From contig NC_087064.1 in the NCBI RefSeq assembly GCF_963678635.1, positions 24,234,539 to 24,298,538 of the forward strand: a stretch of 64,000 nt of DNA. Reading direction: 5' to 3'. The DNA comes from Symsagittifera roscoffensis (taxonomy: Eukaryota > Xenacoelomorpha > Acoela > Convolutidae). The notes beneath the pieces are model-generated. The model was not told the DNA's origin. It ran no database searches and saw only the letters and a program-made list of their open reading frames with translations. Position numbers and translations under genes: made by a program. Shown in pieces: positions 23,107 to 34,300 of this stretch (positions are counted from its first letter, which is position 1; each line of letters begins with the position of its first letter).

Positions 23107-23500
23107 GACTGCTTGTATCAGGGCAAAGCCCTGAATGTTCCGCAAAGCCCTGAAGGTCTATGGAGCAGCAATAACTTAAGAAAATTAAATGTAATAAAAC
23201 AAATTGAAATTTTTTTTCTAAAATTCGAGATTTGTCGTGAAAAACCATCGCCTCACACGCCATATAAAGTACAAAAGGATTAAGTTTGCTCCTTTTAACA
23301 AATCAATTACAGCAAATAAGCTTCTTTTAACCAATTTGGAACGATTTAAAGACGGATTAATCTCCACTAACTCGTTAATAGCGCAAAAAATATAGTCTCA
23401 ATTTTCTGTCGAAAAAGGCTAGTTTAGAAGTCGAAATTTGTCTAAAAAAATAAACCCACCCGAGCACAATTACTTCGTTACTTTTGTTACGAACGTCGGA
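23107..23500 (+). repeat. Dispersed repeat, forward copy with the cleanest end hairpin
   Basis: Starts GACTGCTTGTA, followed by the perfect hairpin TCAGGGCAAAGCCCTGA. It is shorter than the 22,134 copy because the middle block is deleted. It ends TTCGTTACTTTTGTTACGAA and GTCGGAACAA. Confidence 0.7.
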
Positions 23501-23879
23501 ACAATATGGCTGTATATTTCTATGCTGTTATCAATTATTATCAGAATATTTTTCGAATAATTGATTTGTTTTTAACCAATTCTAAAAAGTTTCCAAGCAA
23601 ATCTGGAATTTTTTAAAAATATTATGTCAACTGCTTTGATTTTTGAAGATGACTTTGAACAAATCTTGAAGATGATTTTGAACAAAAGATGAATTTAACA
23701 AATCAGCCAATTATAAAAAAAAATATTTCAACTTTTAGAACCTGAAGGAAGATTATCCGAAACTTGAATTGACAGTTAATCATAACAGTTCGTGTTAGAA
23801 CTGAAATCTACCAAATGACACTCTCTTGTCATTAACCACAAAACCATCCCTAGAGACAACAAAATCATAGCACTCACTT

Positions 23880-23963
23880 TTCCAATAAAATTTTGAGGAG
23901 TTTCAATCACTAAACTCAGCAACCAACTAACTGCGCGCAATAAGTTGATTGGTATCGACACTG
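23880..23963 (-). CDS. Candidate internal exon, hydrophobic, unidentified
   Basis: On the minus strand an acceptor AGGTTTTCAG precedes an open segment reading SIPINLLRAVSWLLSLVIE. It closes at GGAAAA followed by GTGAGT, a good donor. The segment is partly hydrophobic and richer in G+C than its surroundings. Its phase would fit the candidate exon at 26,438-26,507 upstream on the same strand, giving two adjacent membrane-embedded segments. No family recognised; it could be a chance open frame. Confidence 0.25.
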
Positions 23964-23999
23964 AAAACCTAAATTTTTCTTTTATCATGACGAAATGCT

Positions 24000-25370
24000 T
24001 TTTTTTTAATTCTCACCTAAAATCGTTGTATTTGCGATCAACGAGCTTGAGCAAAATGTAAATTTCAATTGTTTATTTAAAAAAGTCGACATTAAACTTT
24101 TTTCATGACTGTTTACGGTCTATCCTATGCTTTTTTATGCAGTGCAATTCTTGATCACGTTTCCTTTGAAAATTGGCCCTTTTAAATGCAATTGTTTCAA
24201 TTCTTATCGACTAACTTTTTTTATCATTTTTATCATCAGCACATGTTTTTAACATTTTTTCTTTTGTCTCAAAAAAAACAATCGGGGTTTTGCCCTTACC
24301 AGGGTCCCATTTTAAAATTTGAAAAAATTACCGAAAAACTGGAAAATTACCAGGACACATAAAAGTGTCTTCCATCTAAACTGTAGAAGTTCAAACCCAA
24401 AACGGACAGGTCTTAAATTAATTTTTTTGAACATATATGAAGATTGTTAAAATTTTGATTGACCAGAAGTTTGATTTAACGTTTCAAACGACGAAAAAAA
24501 CTGTGGGCAAATAAAGCTCAACTTTTTGTCGAGTTGTCGAATAAAACATTACAATCAAAAGAGAGCCATTTCCAATCAAAACAAAAAATAATAATGAATA
24601 CACTTGTCAATAGTCACCATCACTACCCAGCAGTTCTGTTACTCGGAATTTCAGCAAGTTTGATAGTTTCAAGTGAGAAGCAGAAGATAAGTTGGGCAAT
24701 AAAAACAAGGTGTGACCGTGCAAAGTTTAACTTCTCGTCCAATCGGAAGACAGTTTTCTTACCATCTTTCAGCATTTTCCATATTTCTGAAAATTTTCCA
24801 TTTGAAAAAATAGTTTTTTCTAAAAATTTTTGAACAATTAGGAATAACAGAACGCCAGCTTATCGAAAAAGGAAATTTGAAAACAATAAAACTGAACCCA
24901 AGAAGTAAAAACTGTTTTTACTGAAAGACATTGTGGTGAACACACTGAAAGTTTTTTTTTCAAAAGATCAATTAAGTTATGGAATAGTATTTATCAAAGC
25001 ATAATTTTAGATAAAATTTTGAGTTAATGAAAAATTAGAGTAAATTTTAAAAATCATTTAAAATTTGTTTTTAATGACAATCACAATGTGACTGGTTATG
25101 ATGAAAATTCATGGAAAAAATGTTCACTTAAATTTTAATTTGTAACTTTTCATTTGTTTGATATTTTTAGTTTTTTTCCTGATAACTGTTTTCAGTTCCT
25201 TTTAATGTTATTGCCAGAAAAAGTCTACAATGCTAGTTTTGATTTGAAAAGGTAGATGACAAACCCTTTTTATCGAATTAGTTACGATTTGAAAATAAAG
25301 TGTTCATTTTCCACGTTTATCGTAGTCGTGAATGTTCCGGTTACCAAGTTGTTGAATTTTTCAGAAAGAA
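24000..25370. other. Gene-free intergenic or intronic DNA
   Basis: AT-rich with no recognised domain. A weak plus-strand exon-like segment near 24,630-24,675 (acceptor CTACCCAG, donor GTGAGA) is noted but not supported by any family match. Confidence 0.4.
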
Positions 25371-25374
25371 AAAA

Positions 25375-25920
25375 AAATCAAACTATTTTCTTAAAATCAT
25401 CCCCCTGTACGCCATGTAAATTTTAAAGTTTAAAATTGCGCTCTTAGTAACGTGGCAATTATGACATAAGCCTGCTACAGCCAATTTGGAACAATTAATA
25501 GAACAGATTAAATCTCCACCTATACGTTTAAAAGTTTTGGCAAATTTTAAACCGCATAACTTTACAAAAACTGATAAACAAAAAAATGGTTTTTTCAAAT
25601 TGAGCTCAAGAAAACAACACGTTTCAGTTGATACGAATTCAAAAACTGTCTGGTGAAAAAACACTCCAAGCGAAAGTCTGAACATAACCAACATACCTGT
25701 TTTCATTTGGATCAGTTTTTGAGCCGGATTAAAAAACCGCTCACGCGTTAGTAGTATGAGATATATCGCACGTTAACTATTCCAAATTAACTGATTTGGC
25801 AATTTTCAAAATATCAATTTTTGCAAAAAAAATCAAAGGCAAATTATTTAATGAACTTTGAGCTCAAGGCATTAAAAATTTGTCTGGAGACAAAACCACA
25901 CCGACCTTGAATATATGTAT
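25375..25920 (+). repeat. Two partial, diverged copies of the dispersed repeat
   Basis: 25,375-25,690 holds ATCCCCCTGTACGCCATGTAAA, CCAATTTGGAACAATTAATA, AGATTAAATCTCCACC and GAGCTCAAGA in family order. 25,700-25,920 restarts at the CCGCTCACGCGTTAGTAG block and runs to AAACCACACCGACC. The long minus-strand frame over the first is only a shadow of the repeat. Confidence 0.55.
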
Positions 25921-26437
25921 TTTTTTTTGAAAAGCGGAAAAATGAAGAAACTTTGATAAAATATAATTTTTGGACTGTCGCAATTACAAATATCAAGAAA
26001 TAATATCAAGAAAACAAATATTTAAAACTTGATTCGTGCTAGAAAATAAATTGACTAATTAGATTGCCTGCTGTAATAAACATAGATAGGCCGCTGTCCA
26101 CCCGCTTTGAAATACATAGATTTCAGGCTCGAACATCACTGCAATTTTTTTTTCAAATTTTTTTGAAAACACCAGAGTCACGTACCTTAATCTCTTTCCT
26201 CAAAAGTTGGAACAAAAATGACTCAATTACTTTATAAGTTCAGCCTTAAAATTTAAATGAAGTGGAATTATAATTTGTGACCTGACAAAAAGTAAATAAG
26301 TTTGTTCCAAAATTTGCGTCTGGAGTGTGAAAGAAATCCTCACCAAAAATTAAAAAAGTATTTAGACACTAAGAGGTGTTCAAAATACCCTGACGCAAAT
26401 AGTATTTTTGGAAAAAGCTAAAAAAAAAAAGGCATAC

Positions 26438-26507
26438 CGAGTACTCCTGGAATTCCGACGAGGCCATACACTATACAGAAGAAGTCATACGCCGGCTGAA
26501 GGTCCAT
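26438..26507 (-). CDS. Candidate first exon of a membrane protein
   Basis: Minus strand: ATG opens MDLQPAYDFF followed by the hydrophobic run CIVYGLVGIPGVL, then a donor GTATGCC after 70 bases (phase 1). A short polar N-terminus entering a Gly/Pro-containing membrane helix resembles the first segment of a rhodopsin-type receptor, or the second helix of a two-pore potassium channel; neither is proven. Local G+C is well above the surroundings. The plus strand is also open here, so strand is not certain. Confidence 0.3.
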
Positions 26508-26519
26508 AATCACTGGTTT

Positions 26520-27250
26520 GCCCGACTATTATAAATAGTGCCGCTCACTTCTTTCAGTAGTAAATTGGCGCCTTTAGTTCTTCTGTTAGCCGTGTTCGGC
26601 CCTATACTAAAACACAATAAAGCCCAGTTACCTTTGAAAACTGCACGGGCGAGGTTCTCTCTTTATATTCCGACTTTCAAAGTCAAACACGATGTCAGTG
26701 ATTGGCTAAAAATAATAGTCAACAAGGGAATTGATTGTGTCGAGCACTAACTCGAAAAACATTTCGGGCACGGTAGGAACATTTCAAAGTTGGGTCAATT
26801 TTGGCCGGAACATAACTCGAGCACGGTCGATACGCAAATCAGGCAGGTTAAAACAAATAATTGCTGTCTTCAATTATTGTTCCGACCACTTGAAAAATGT
26901 GGAGGAACTTTGTATTCGGGTGTGTCTTAGTTTTTTTCTGTTTTTTCCACGCAAAATCAGGTACCACAAATAATCATCGGAATGGGTCGAGTGATATATC
27001 TTATAAGAGCCCATTTAGTCGTGATTCGAGCGACATTTAAAAATTTGAAAGCTAATTAGGTGATCGTGTCGGCTTACAATTGCTTATTTATGCTTAATTC
27101 AAGCCGTAAAAACCTAGTTTGAGAAACGTAGTCAAGTAAACTTAGTTCAGCGCCAAATTGTGAATCAAAAACTTCAAAGCTCAAAAACTTCGCAAACACA
27201 TTGAAAAAATGCTTGAAACTTTTTTGAATTTACTTAGCGATTTTTTATTC
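26520..27250. other. Gene-free stretch
   Basis: Only diverged repeat debris recognised, for example TAGGAACATTTCAAAGTTGG near 26,780. No supportable gene. Confidence 0.35.
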
Positions 27251-27279
27251 GTTTTTCTTGTCATCTTTTTTACTAAAAA

Positions 27280-27562
27280 CCGTTTTGCAAATGTCCTACT
27301 TACGTAATTCGCAGCAACAGCACAAAGCAAGAAAGGACATAACTTGCTAAACTTGCAAAATTCACAAATAACGTCTCAAAAAAATCCATTATAATCGAAT
27401 ATAATAGATTATAAGGGATATTATTGATAAAAAAAATATAAGATATATAATCCAATTTAAGTGGATTCTAATCGATTACTTTTGTAATTTCATGGATACT
27501 GACTATAAAATGACAATATAATCGATTATTGTCCATGAAACTCCAGTGCGGATTCCAGTCCT
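27280..27562. mobile_element. Truncated copy of the ATTATAATC-rich inverted-repeat element
   Basis: Matches the right third of the 61,075-61,904 element: ACGTAATTCGCAGCAACAG, TTCACAAATAACGTCTC, then iterations of CCATTATAATCGA, ending TCGATTATTGTCCATGAAA and CCAGTGCGGA. The left end is missing. Confidence 0.65.
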
Positions 27563-28180
27563 GATTCAGATGCAAAATCTATAACTTCGTACTTACCAAT
27601 GAGCATGAAGGCAAATTTTTTTAGATTTAAAAAATTTATATGTTGAAAAAGTGGGTGGAAAAAAATTATATATGATCTACAAAGCTAGGGGAGCTGAAGC
27701 AAATAGGAAATAGGAAAAGCAGTTTTGACAAAAGAATGAAGGAATGCATTGACGTCAAAAAAACTTATAACGAAATCACAAACGTTGAACTAACAAGATG
27801 AAGGCAATTTTATGAAGCTCGTAAAAGTACACCAGAAAGTTAAAACTCAAAAAGATCAACCGTACAATCCCCCAGCTCGATTTAGGGGGATAAAATACCA
27901 GTTTTTCCAAAATTGATGTCAAGAGAGATCTAATTAAACAAAAAAAATCAATGTATACCAAATTATGATTAATATTTGACGCTATTAACATGATAAAAAT
28001 AGCTATTCGGCATGAAAAAATTATCCAGCTTCATATTCAGCGCGCTTGTTTGAATGCATACATATTATTTCAAAATTAATACATGCTTGGGGAGGACATT
28101 CTACGGTAGGTCACTTAGGATCGGGGTGGGGGCGGAGATTGCACGGTCGGTTGATCCGTAAAACAAGTTGGAGTCATTAA

Positions 28181-28338
28181 AAAAAACGAAAAATTTCTTG
28201 TACACCATTTGTTGATGCGCTTATCCTGGACAGCCATTTTGAGCTAAGCCCAAAAACTCAACGCTTGATGCAACTTGACGCAAAGCTTGGTCTTAGGCGT
28301 CGATTAAGTAGCAAACCGGAAGAACTCAGTTCTTCCAG
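28181..28338 (+). CDS. VPS52: VPS52-like exon a
   Basis: Open from a stop at 28,178 to a donor CAG|GTAAAT at 28,339. It reads TPFVDALILDSHFELSPKTQ, then LMQLDAKLGLRRRL, fitting the family pattern of a proline-led helix followed by ELN/LxxKL. The exact left boundary is unclear: the only AG in reach is at 28,232-28,233. Exon ends in phase 2. Confidence 0.5.
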
Positions 28339-31300
28339 GTAAATATTGTTGTAACTCAAATTTACGGAAATTGATCTTAAGTTCGAAGCAAAATCCAATG
28401 TACCATCCAAAACATCTAAGTTATTATTTGCATTGGCTCAAAGGCTACACACGAGATTGACCAATGACTCATGAGCAGTATGTCAATTAAATTGGGTGAG
28501 GTACACAAGTATCACGAGATCGCTCTTGAATACATGTAGATCAATGAACCATAAAAAATTCGGATCACAAGGAATTTGGTCATTTTGATTTAACCCAACT
28601 TATAAAATCATCAGACTTGATAGAGTTTGACACTGGACACCACGTAGAAAAACAGGCTACTTAATTTAAGTTTAAAATTTAGTTTTAACCCACTTCAACT
28701 CGAACGAAAAATTGTAGAAACGTTAGAAAACGTAGGACAATTCTATTTCAAACAATTTGCAAACAGCTTATTCCGTAGGCACCGTCTGAAATTATGTAAA
28801 TGACCTTGAACGGTTCGGTCACGGAATTAAAATGAATGCAATCTTAAAAATCTGAAATTAGGTCATTGGCCTTGATCCGGGATAAAATGAAACGTTGGAT
28901 ACAATTCGCAAATTGGTGATTTTCTATATCCCACTAAATATGGGAGATTACTTACAATTTTATCACACAAAGCTTAGAAGATTATTTACAAATAATCATC
29001 TTTTTCTTTCTAATTTCCGAACATCTGTATTTTTCAAAAAATTAGGACTGGTTAATTAGCAAGTAAAAACGGCTAGCCAGATGACAGATAGCGTTTTCTA
29101 GGCGACGAAAAATTGAAAATAAAAAAGCAAGAATATTTCAAGCTCTCAACAAAATCCAACTTCCGCCATTTTTTGGCATATACCACAAAACAAGTCAGCT
29201 CGTATCAATTCAAAAACACTGAATGTTTAGACTGCCATTTAGGTGGTCCCGAATAGTTTTTGTTAAATTAAGTATTGAAAAAACTATGAATTTCAGGCTG
29301 ATATACTTAAATTTGAGTGTTGGAGTTTGAGTCGTGTATGGAACTAACAAAACCAATTAGCTGCTACAATTCAGTTTAGAAAGACTTTGCAGTGCGGGAT
29401 AATTCGCTGGAATTGAGATTTATAAAATGGGAAGATAGCAACTTGCATGCGTGCTGATTAGCATGCGCAATTAAATTAATTACTCACTTCGATGCGGCAT
29501 GTATCAGTTTAAGTTTTAGTTGCAACTGTGAGTGAGCAAACTCAATTCTTTTTGCGCTAATAGCCGCATGCTGGCAGGCGGGTCCACCGAGCAGCTTAGA
29601 CTCGTGAAAAGTATCTGCAGTGGTGTGAATATCCGGCTGGACTCTTGCAGGTTAAGAGATGGATGCCCCAAAAGACTAAAGTTTGTAGAATAGGTCTGAA
29701 TAAAAAACTACCCCGAGCATTAATATTCCTCACTTTCTTCAAAAATTGGAACAAAAAAACAATTTGATGTTTCATTGAGCTGAAATTGCTCAGCAGACTA
29801 CTTAATGCCCGGGCCAAGCGTGTGGCGTTATGTTTGGACTATGATTAACAAACTTTAGTGTTCCAGACTCGGCAACAAAAATTGGGTGTTTCCAATGTGA
29901 AATACTCAGCAATCGGCGGCTAAAATTCTTTAAAAAACAGCTTCTTTACGCAAAGAAAAAAATCGCCAAAACTAGAAACAAAACGAGTAAATTTTGACTC
30001 AATTTGAATGGAGAGAGTCAAAAAACTCAACCCGAATGTTATTTCTGGGACCAGTATTTTTTCAGATTCCGATATTGGAAAAAAAATAAATAAAAAATCT
30101 CTTGGATGACAAAGCAACATATCAGAGCCGATAATTGCATTAACTTTTGCTTCAATTAAAATTTAAAAAGCAGCGCACAATCAGGCTAAAAAATTGGGAT
30201 AATTATTTTAACAACATAGTTTGCGCTCCGATAAAAACCTGAAAAAAGATGAATATTAACAAAATGCGTTTGAAACGCCCTCTCATCTAAATCTGGGATT
30301 TAGAGACTTATTTTTTCAACCGTTTTCAGACATTTAAGACGGAGACACTGTGGAAATTTTTATATTAAAATTTTTCAGCCAAAATACGCCATAAATTTCA
30401 GCCGATTTAAAATTGAGACATTTTGTGGCCGAGTTGTCTCAATTTTCAATTGGCTGAAGTGTCTTTGTCTCAATTTTCAATTGGCTGAATCTCGTGGCAT
30501 TTTCCCGAACTGAAATAGGGCTTTAAAAATTTTAATAAAAAAAAAATTAGTATGGTTTGAAATCTGGTCCCAATTTGAAGCCCATTTTGAGATGAAATTA
30601 GAAATGGTAAGCTTTATCATTGAGCCGATTATAATTAAAAGAAGACTGCTCGTATATCAAGGTAAAACTGCCTTTTAACTGGCAACCAATAGTTTTTGTA
30701 GTTTTTTTGATAACCTCAAGTTTTGGATGAACAATAACAAATATTAAACGTTAAATTACAAATGTAAAATGTTCAGTCGTAAAATAAATTATATGACTCA
30801 TTAGCTTGCCAGATTTCAATAGTTATGGACGAGGGAATGATCTGTTTTACAATTTCCTGTACGCTTTCAGTGCCTAAGAAAAAACAAGACTGCTCGTATG
30901 AGGACGAAGCCTTCAAATTTCCGACAGCCTTTTATGGTATGTAGATTAGTGTCGCTTTTAGAAGTTGGGTGATTTTTTATTTAAGAAAACAAAACAAAAA
31001 ACAGGTTTAAGTTTTTTTTAATAACTTTTCCCTAAAAAGTGAAAAAAGATTTCTCGTATCAAGGCAAAACCCTGAATGTTCCGACTGCCTTTTTAAACTT
31101 ATGGAGCAGCAATAACATGAAAAAGTCAATGGTAATAAAAAAAAATTAAATTAGGACTTGTTGTGAAAATCATCCCCCCACACGCCATTAAAGAATGAAT
31201 TGATAAATTTCGCTCAAAGTATTGAATCAATTATAGCAAATAAGCTTCCGTCCAATTTGGAACAATTTCTAAGACGGATTAAATCTCCGCTGGCGCATTA

Positions 31301-34300
31301 ATAGCGCAAAATATATCGCGCGTTAATTGTCCCAAAGTGGCCAAAATGGCAATCTTTAAAACCCCATAACCTAAAAAAAATGATCACACGTAAATATATT
31401 TCCAAATTTGAGCTCAGGAGAACAATACTTTTTGAATGATGCAAAAAAAATTCAGTCGAAAATGGCTCGATAAAAAGTCGAAGCTTGGCTGAAGAAAAAA
31501 GGCCACCGGAGCACAAAAATTCTATAATTTCGTTTTGAAAGTCGGGACAATAATAAATAGACCAGAGAGCTTGATTGAATTCAGTTTACAATGAGTTTTA
31601 AGAGGAATTGAAACTCCGCTTACTCGTGTTAGCACGAAATGAATTGGGGCTCTTTAAACCCCCATAGGTTCACGACAATTAAACATAGGTGAAATATAAT
31701 TTTTTTAAAATTTGAGCTCAAGGCAACAGTAGCATTCTAATGATACAAAAAATTACTAGTTAAAGGTCGAACTTTGTCTGTAGAAAAAACCTTTGGAGAT
31801 CAAATATTTAAAATTATTGTTCAAAAAAGTAGGATAAATAACCAAAGCATTAATTGAACAGTTTACTACCGCAACTAGTATAGTGCGTAACCAGCTTAGA
31901 AATTTCGAGTCACTACTAGCATACCAGCAATTACTGGAAAAAAGAGAGCGGCTGTCGTTTCTCATTTCAGGGATTCGACTTACACTGGCAGTGCCTACTT
32001 TTTCAGAAGAATCTGACAAAAAAAAACTCCAGTGGCGGATGTAGGATTTTCTCGGGGGGGGGGGGGGGGGGGGGGCGGATTTTCAAAAAAATTTTGATAA
32101 TTTTGTCGACCTTTTTTTATAGGTCGACCCAATTGGTTTTCCCAAAGCAGTAAAAAGACCCTGTTTTCTTAAAATGTTCTGCACCGCAGGCAAAATTTTG
32201 AAAAAATCCGAAAAAGGCGTTTTTAGGCGCTTTTTGGAAAATTTTGACCACAAAATTGCGTTTTTTGAGATTGATATTTTGTATTGGCATTCCAAGACAA
32301 AAAACTAACTACATTAGTTGTCTGAGGACCAAAAAGTTTTCAATGCCAAATGGTTTTGGCTTTAGGAACTAACAGCCTGTTATGCGGATGTTAAACTGCG
32401 TGAAAATTTAAAAAAATAAGACCTTGTTTGTGGGCTATTTTTCCTTAGCCAAAATATCTTTAGTACTTGTCATTTCCTCAAAACCGTTTGGTCGGAAAAA
32501 ACTGAAAGAAAGGAGAAGCAAGACTGGCGATTTGATATTTTTTAGAACAGCAAGTTAGGAAACTTCTTGCAATCAACAACAAAACTTTTTTCACAACTTT
32601 GGAATTATTGAAGAAAAAAACCTATAATCAATGGTATGTATTTCTTTTTCTCTCTTTTAGGTCGCTGGGGCTCAAATCTGTATATGAAATGCTGAGCATA
32701 TTCGATTCATTCCGGCAGCGGTATTTGTTTTCTGTTCATAATTAAAAACAATTTTCAGCTGATTTTAATGTAACACTCATCGTAAGAAGTTCGGTTACAA
32801 CGAGCAAGTTATTTCGAAAGTATTTTTCTGCGGTGCAGATGGTTTATTAGCTAAACCAACTTGCATCAATTATTGTTCCGACTTTTGATACAAAAGTAAC
32901 GGAATATTTGTACTCGAGGTGGGTTTTTTTTCAGACAATTTTCGACTTTTTAACTAGCCATTTTTGACAGAATTTTTTTATATCATTCGAAAGGTAATGT
33001 TGTCTTGAGCTCAAATTTGAAAAAACATTTCACCTATGATTATTTTTCGTAAAGTTATGGGGGTTAACGATTGCCATTTTGTCCAATTTGGGGTAAGCGG
33101 AGATTTAATCCGTCTTAGAAATCGTTCCAAGTTTGTTACAAGAAGCTTATTTGCCAAATCGATTTGTTGATGGAAGCGAAATCTATATCACTCTGTACTT
33201 TATATGGCGTGTGGCGGGAGTATTTTCACAAAAATTTAATTAAAAAAACAAAATTCATTTCATTTTTTTATATTTAATTTGTTTCATGTTTTTACTGGTC
33301 AATAGACCTTAAAAGGCAGTCAGGGCTTCCCCATAATACGAGTAGTCTTGTTTCTTTAGAATTTATAGGGATTTCTAAGCAAAATGAGCTTCTATTGTAA
33401 ATAATGCCATGAGCAGTTGTAATCTAGTGTCATCAGGGTCTTGATTCAAAACTTCCCTTATTCAGAGCCTTGCGGCCCGAGAAATCGGAAAGGTTTTATG
33501 GTTGAAAAATCAATTCTGTGCTTAAAATATTCCTTTCAAATCAATTAAATAATGGTCAAATATTTTAGTTCAGTCCCATCAAAAATCCGTAGAAAGTAAT
33601 TTTTATGAGGAAATTTATGGACAACTGTGCCAAAAACGTTTTAGAAACCAGTAGAGCCAGCACTTCTGTACAATGGAAGTTCTCATGATCTCTGGGTAAC
33701 CAATGAAATAGGGTTGCGACTAAATTTAACTGCGAAAAGAATTGATGAGAGTGAATTGAAAAAGTTTTGGTCGTCCTTTTTCACGCTCGAAATGAATGTT
33801 GTTCTTGATGGGAAGCGTTGAGGATACCTCAATACATTATCTTTTAATTAGTCAAAAATTAGAAAATTGAATGCTTGACCAAATGGGGCTTAGATGATGA
33901 TTCGATAACATAATTATGTTCGACATACCTTTCAATTGGACCTAATGGCACTTTTTCGGCCCTTATTTGATTTAAAGCCAAAAGAAATCGTCAATTGTTT
34001 TCACTAGAAAAATCGATTGGTTAGAAAAGTTTTCTCAAAAATTCTGGGATTAACATCCTGTGCATTTCCTGATTTTTATCAATCTCACAAGCGGTAGCTT
34101 ACTTTACATGAATATGTTTCTCTCACATATTAAGTTCCCATTTTTAAGCTTATTAAGATTGATTTAGACAAAACACGTCAACAAAACACCCAAACAAACA
34201 GAAGATCTATAATACATCCTAACTTTCGACGAATCTCCTTGACTAAGTTTGTTTGTTCTCTCTTGAGGCTGGAAGACCTGAAAAGTCCGATCATTTATAA

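Noticed and set aside
25383-25706. 107-codon minus-strand frame, among the longest outside recognised elements
   Set aside because: It lies wholly within a diverged dispersed-repeat copy and is not open in other copies.
30006-30112. Plus-strand exon-like frame reading ERVKKLNPNVISG
   Set aside because: It lies between exons d and e of the VPS52-like gene, which appear contiguous in the family; no good acceptor or donor.
31756-32019. Minus-strand 87-codon frame
   Set aside because: It overlaps antisense the better-supported plus-strand VPS52-like exon f.
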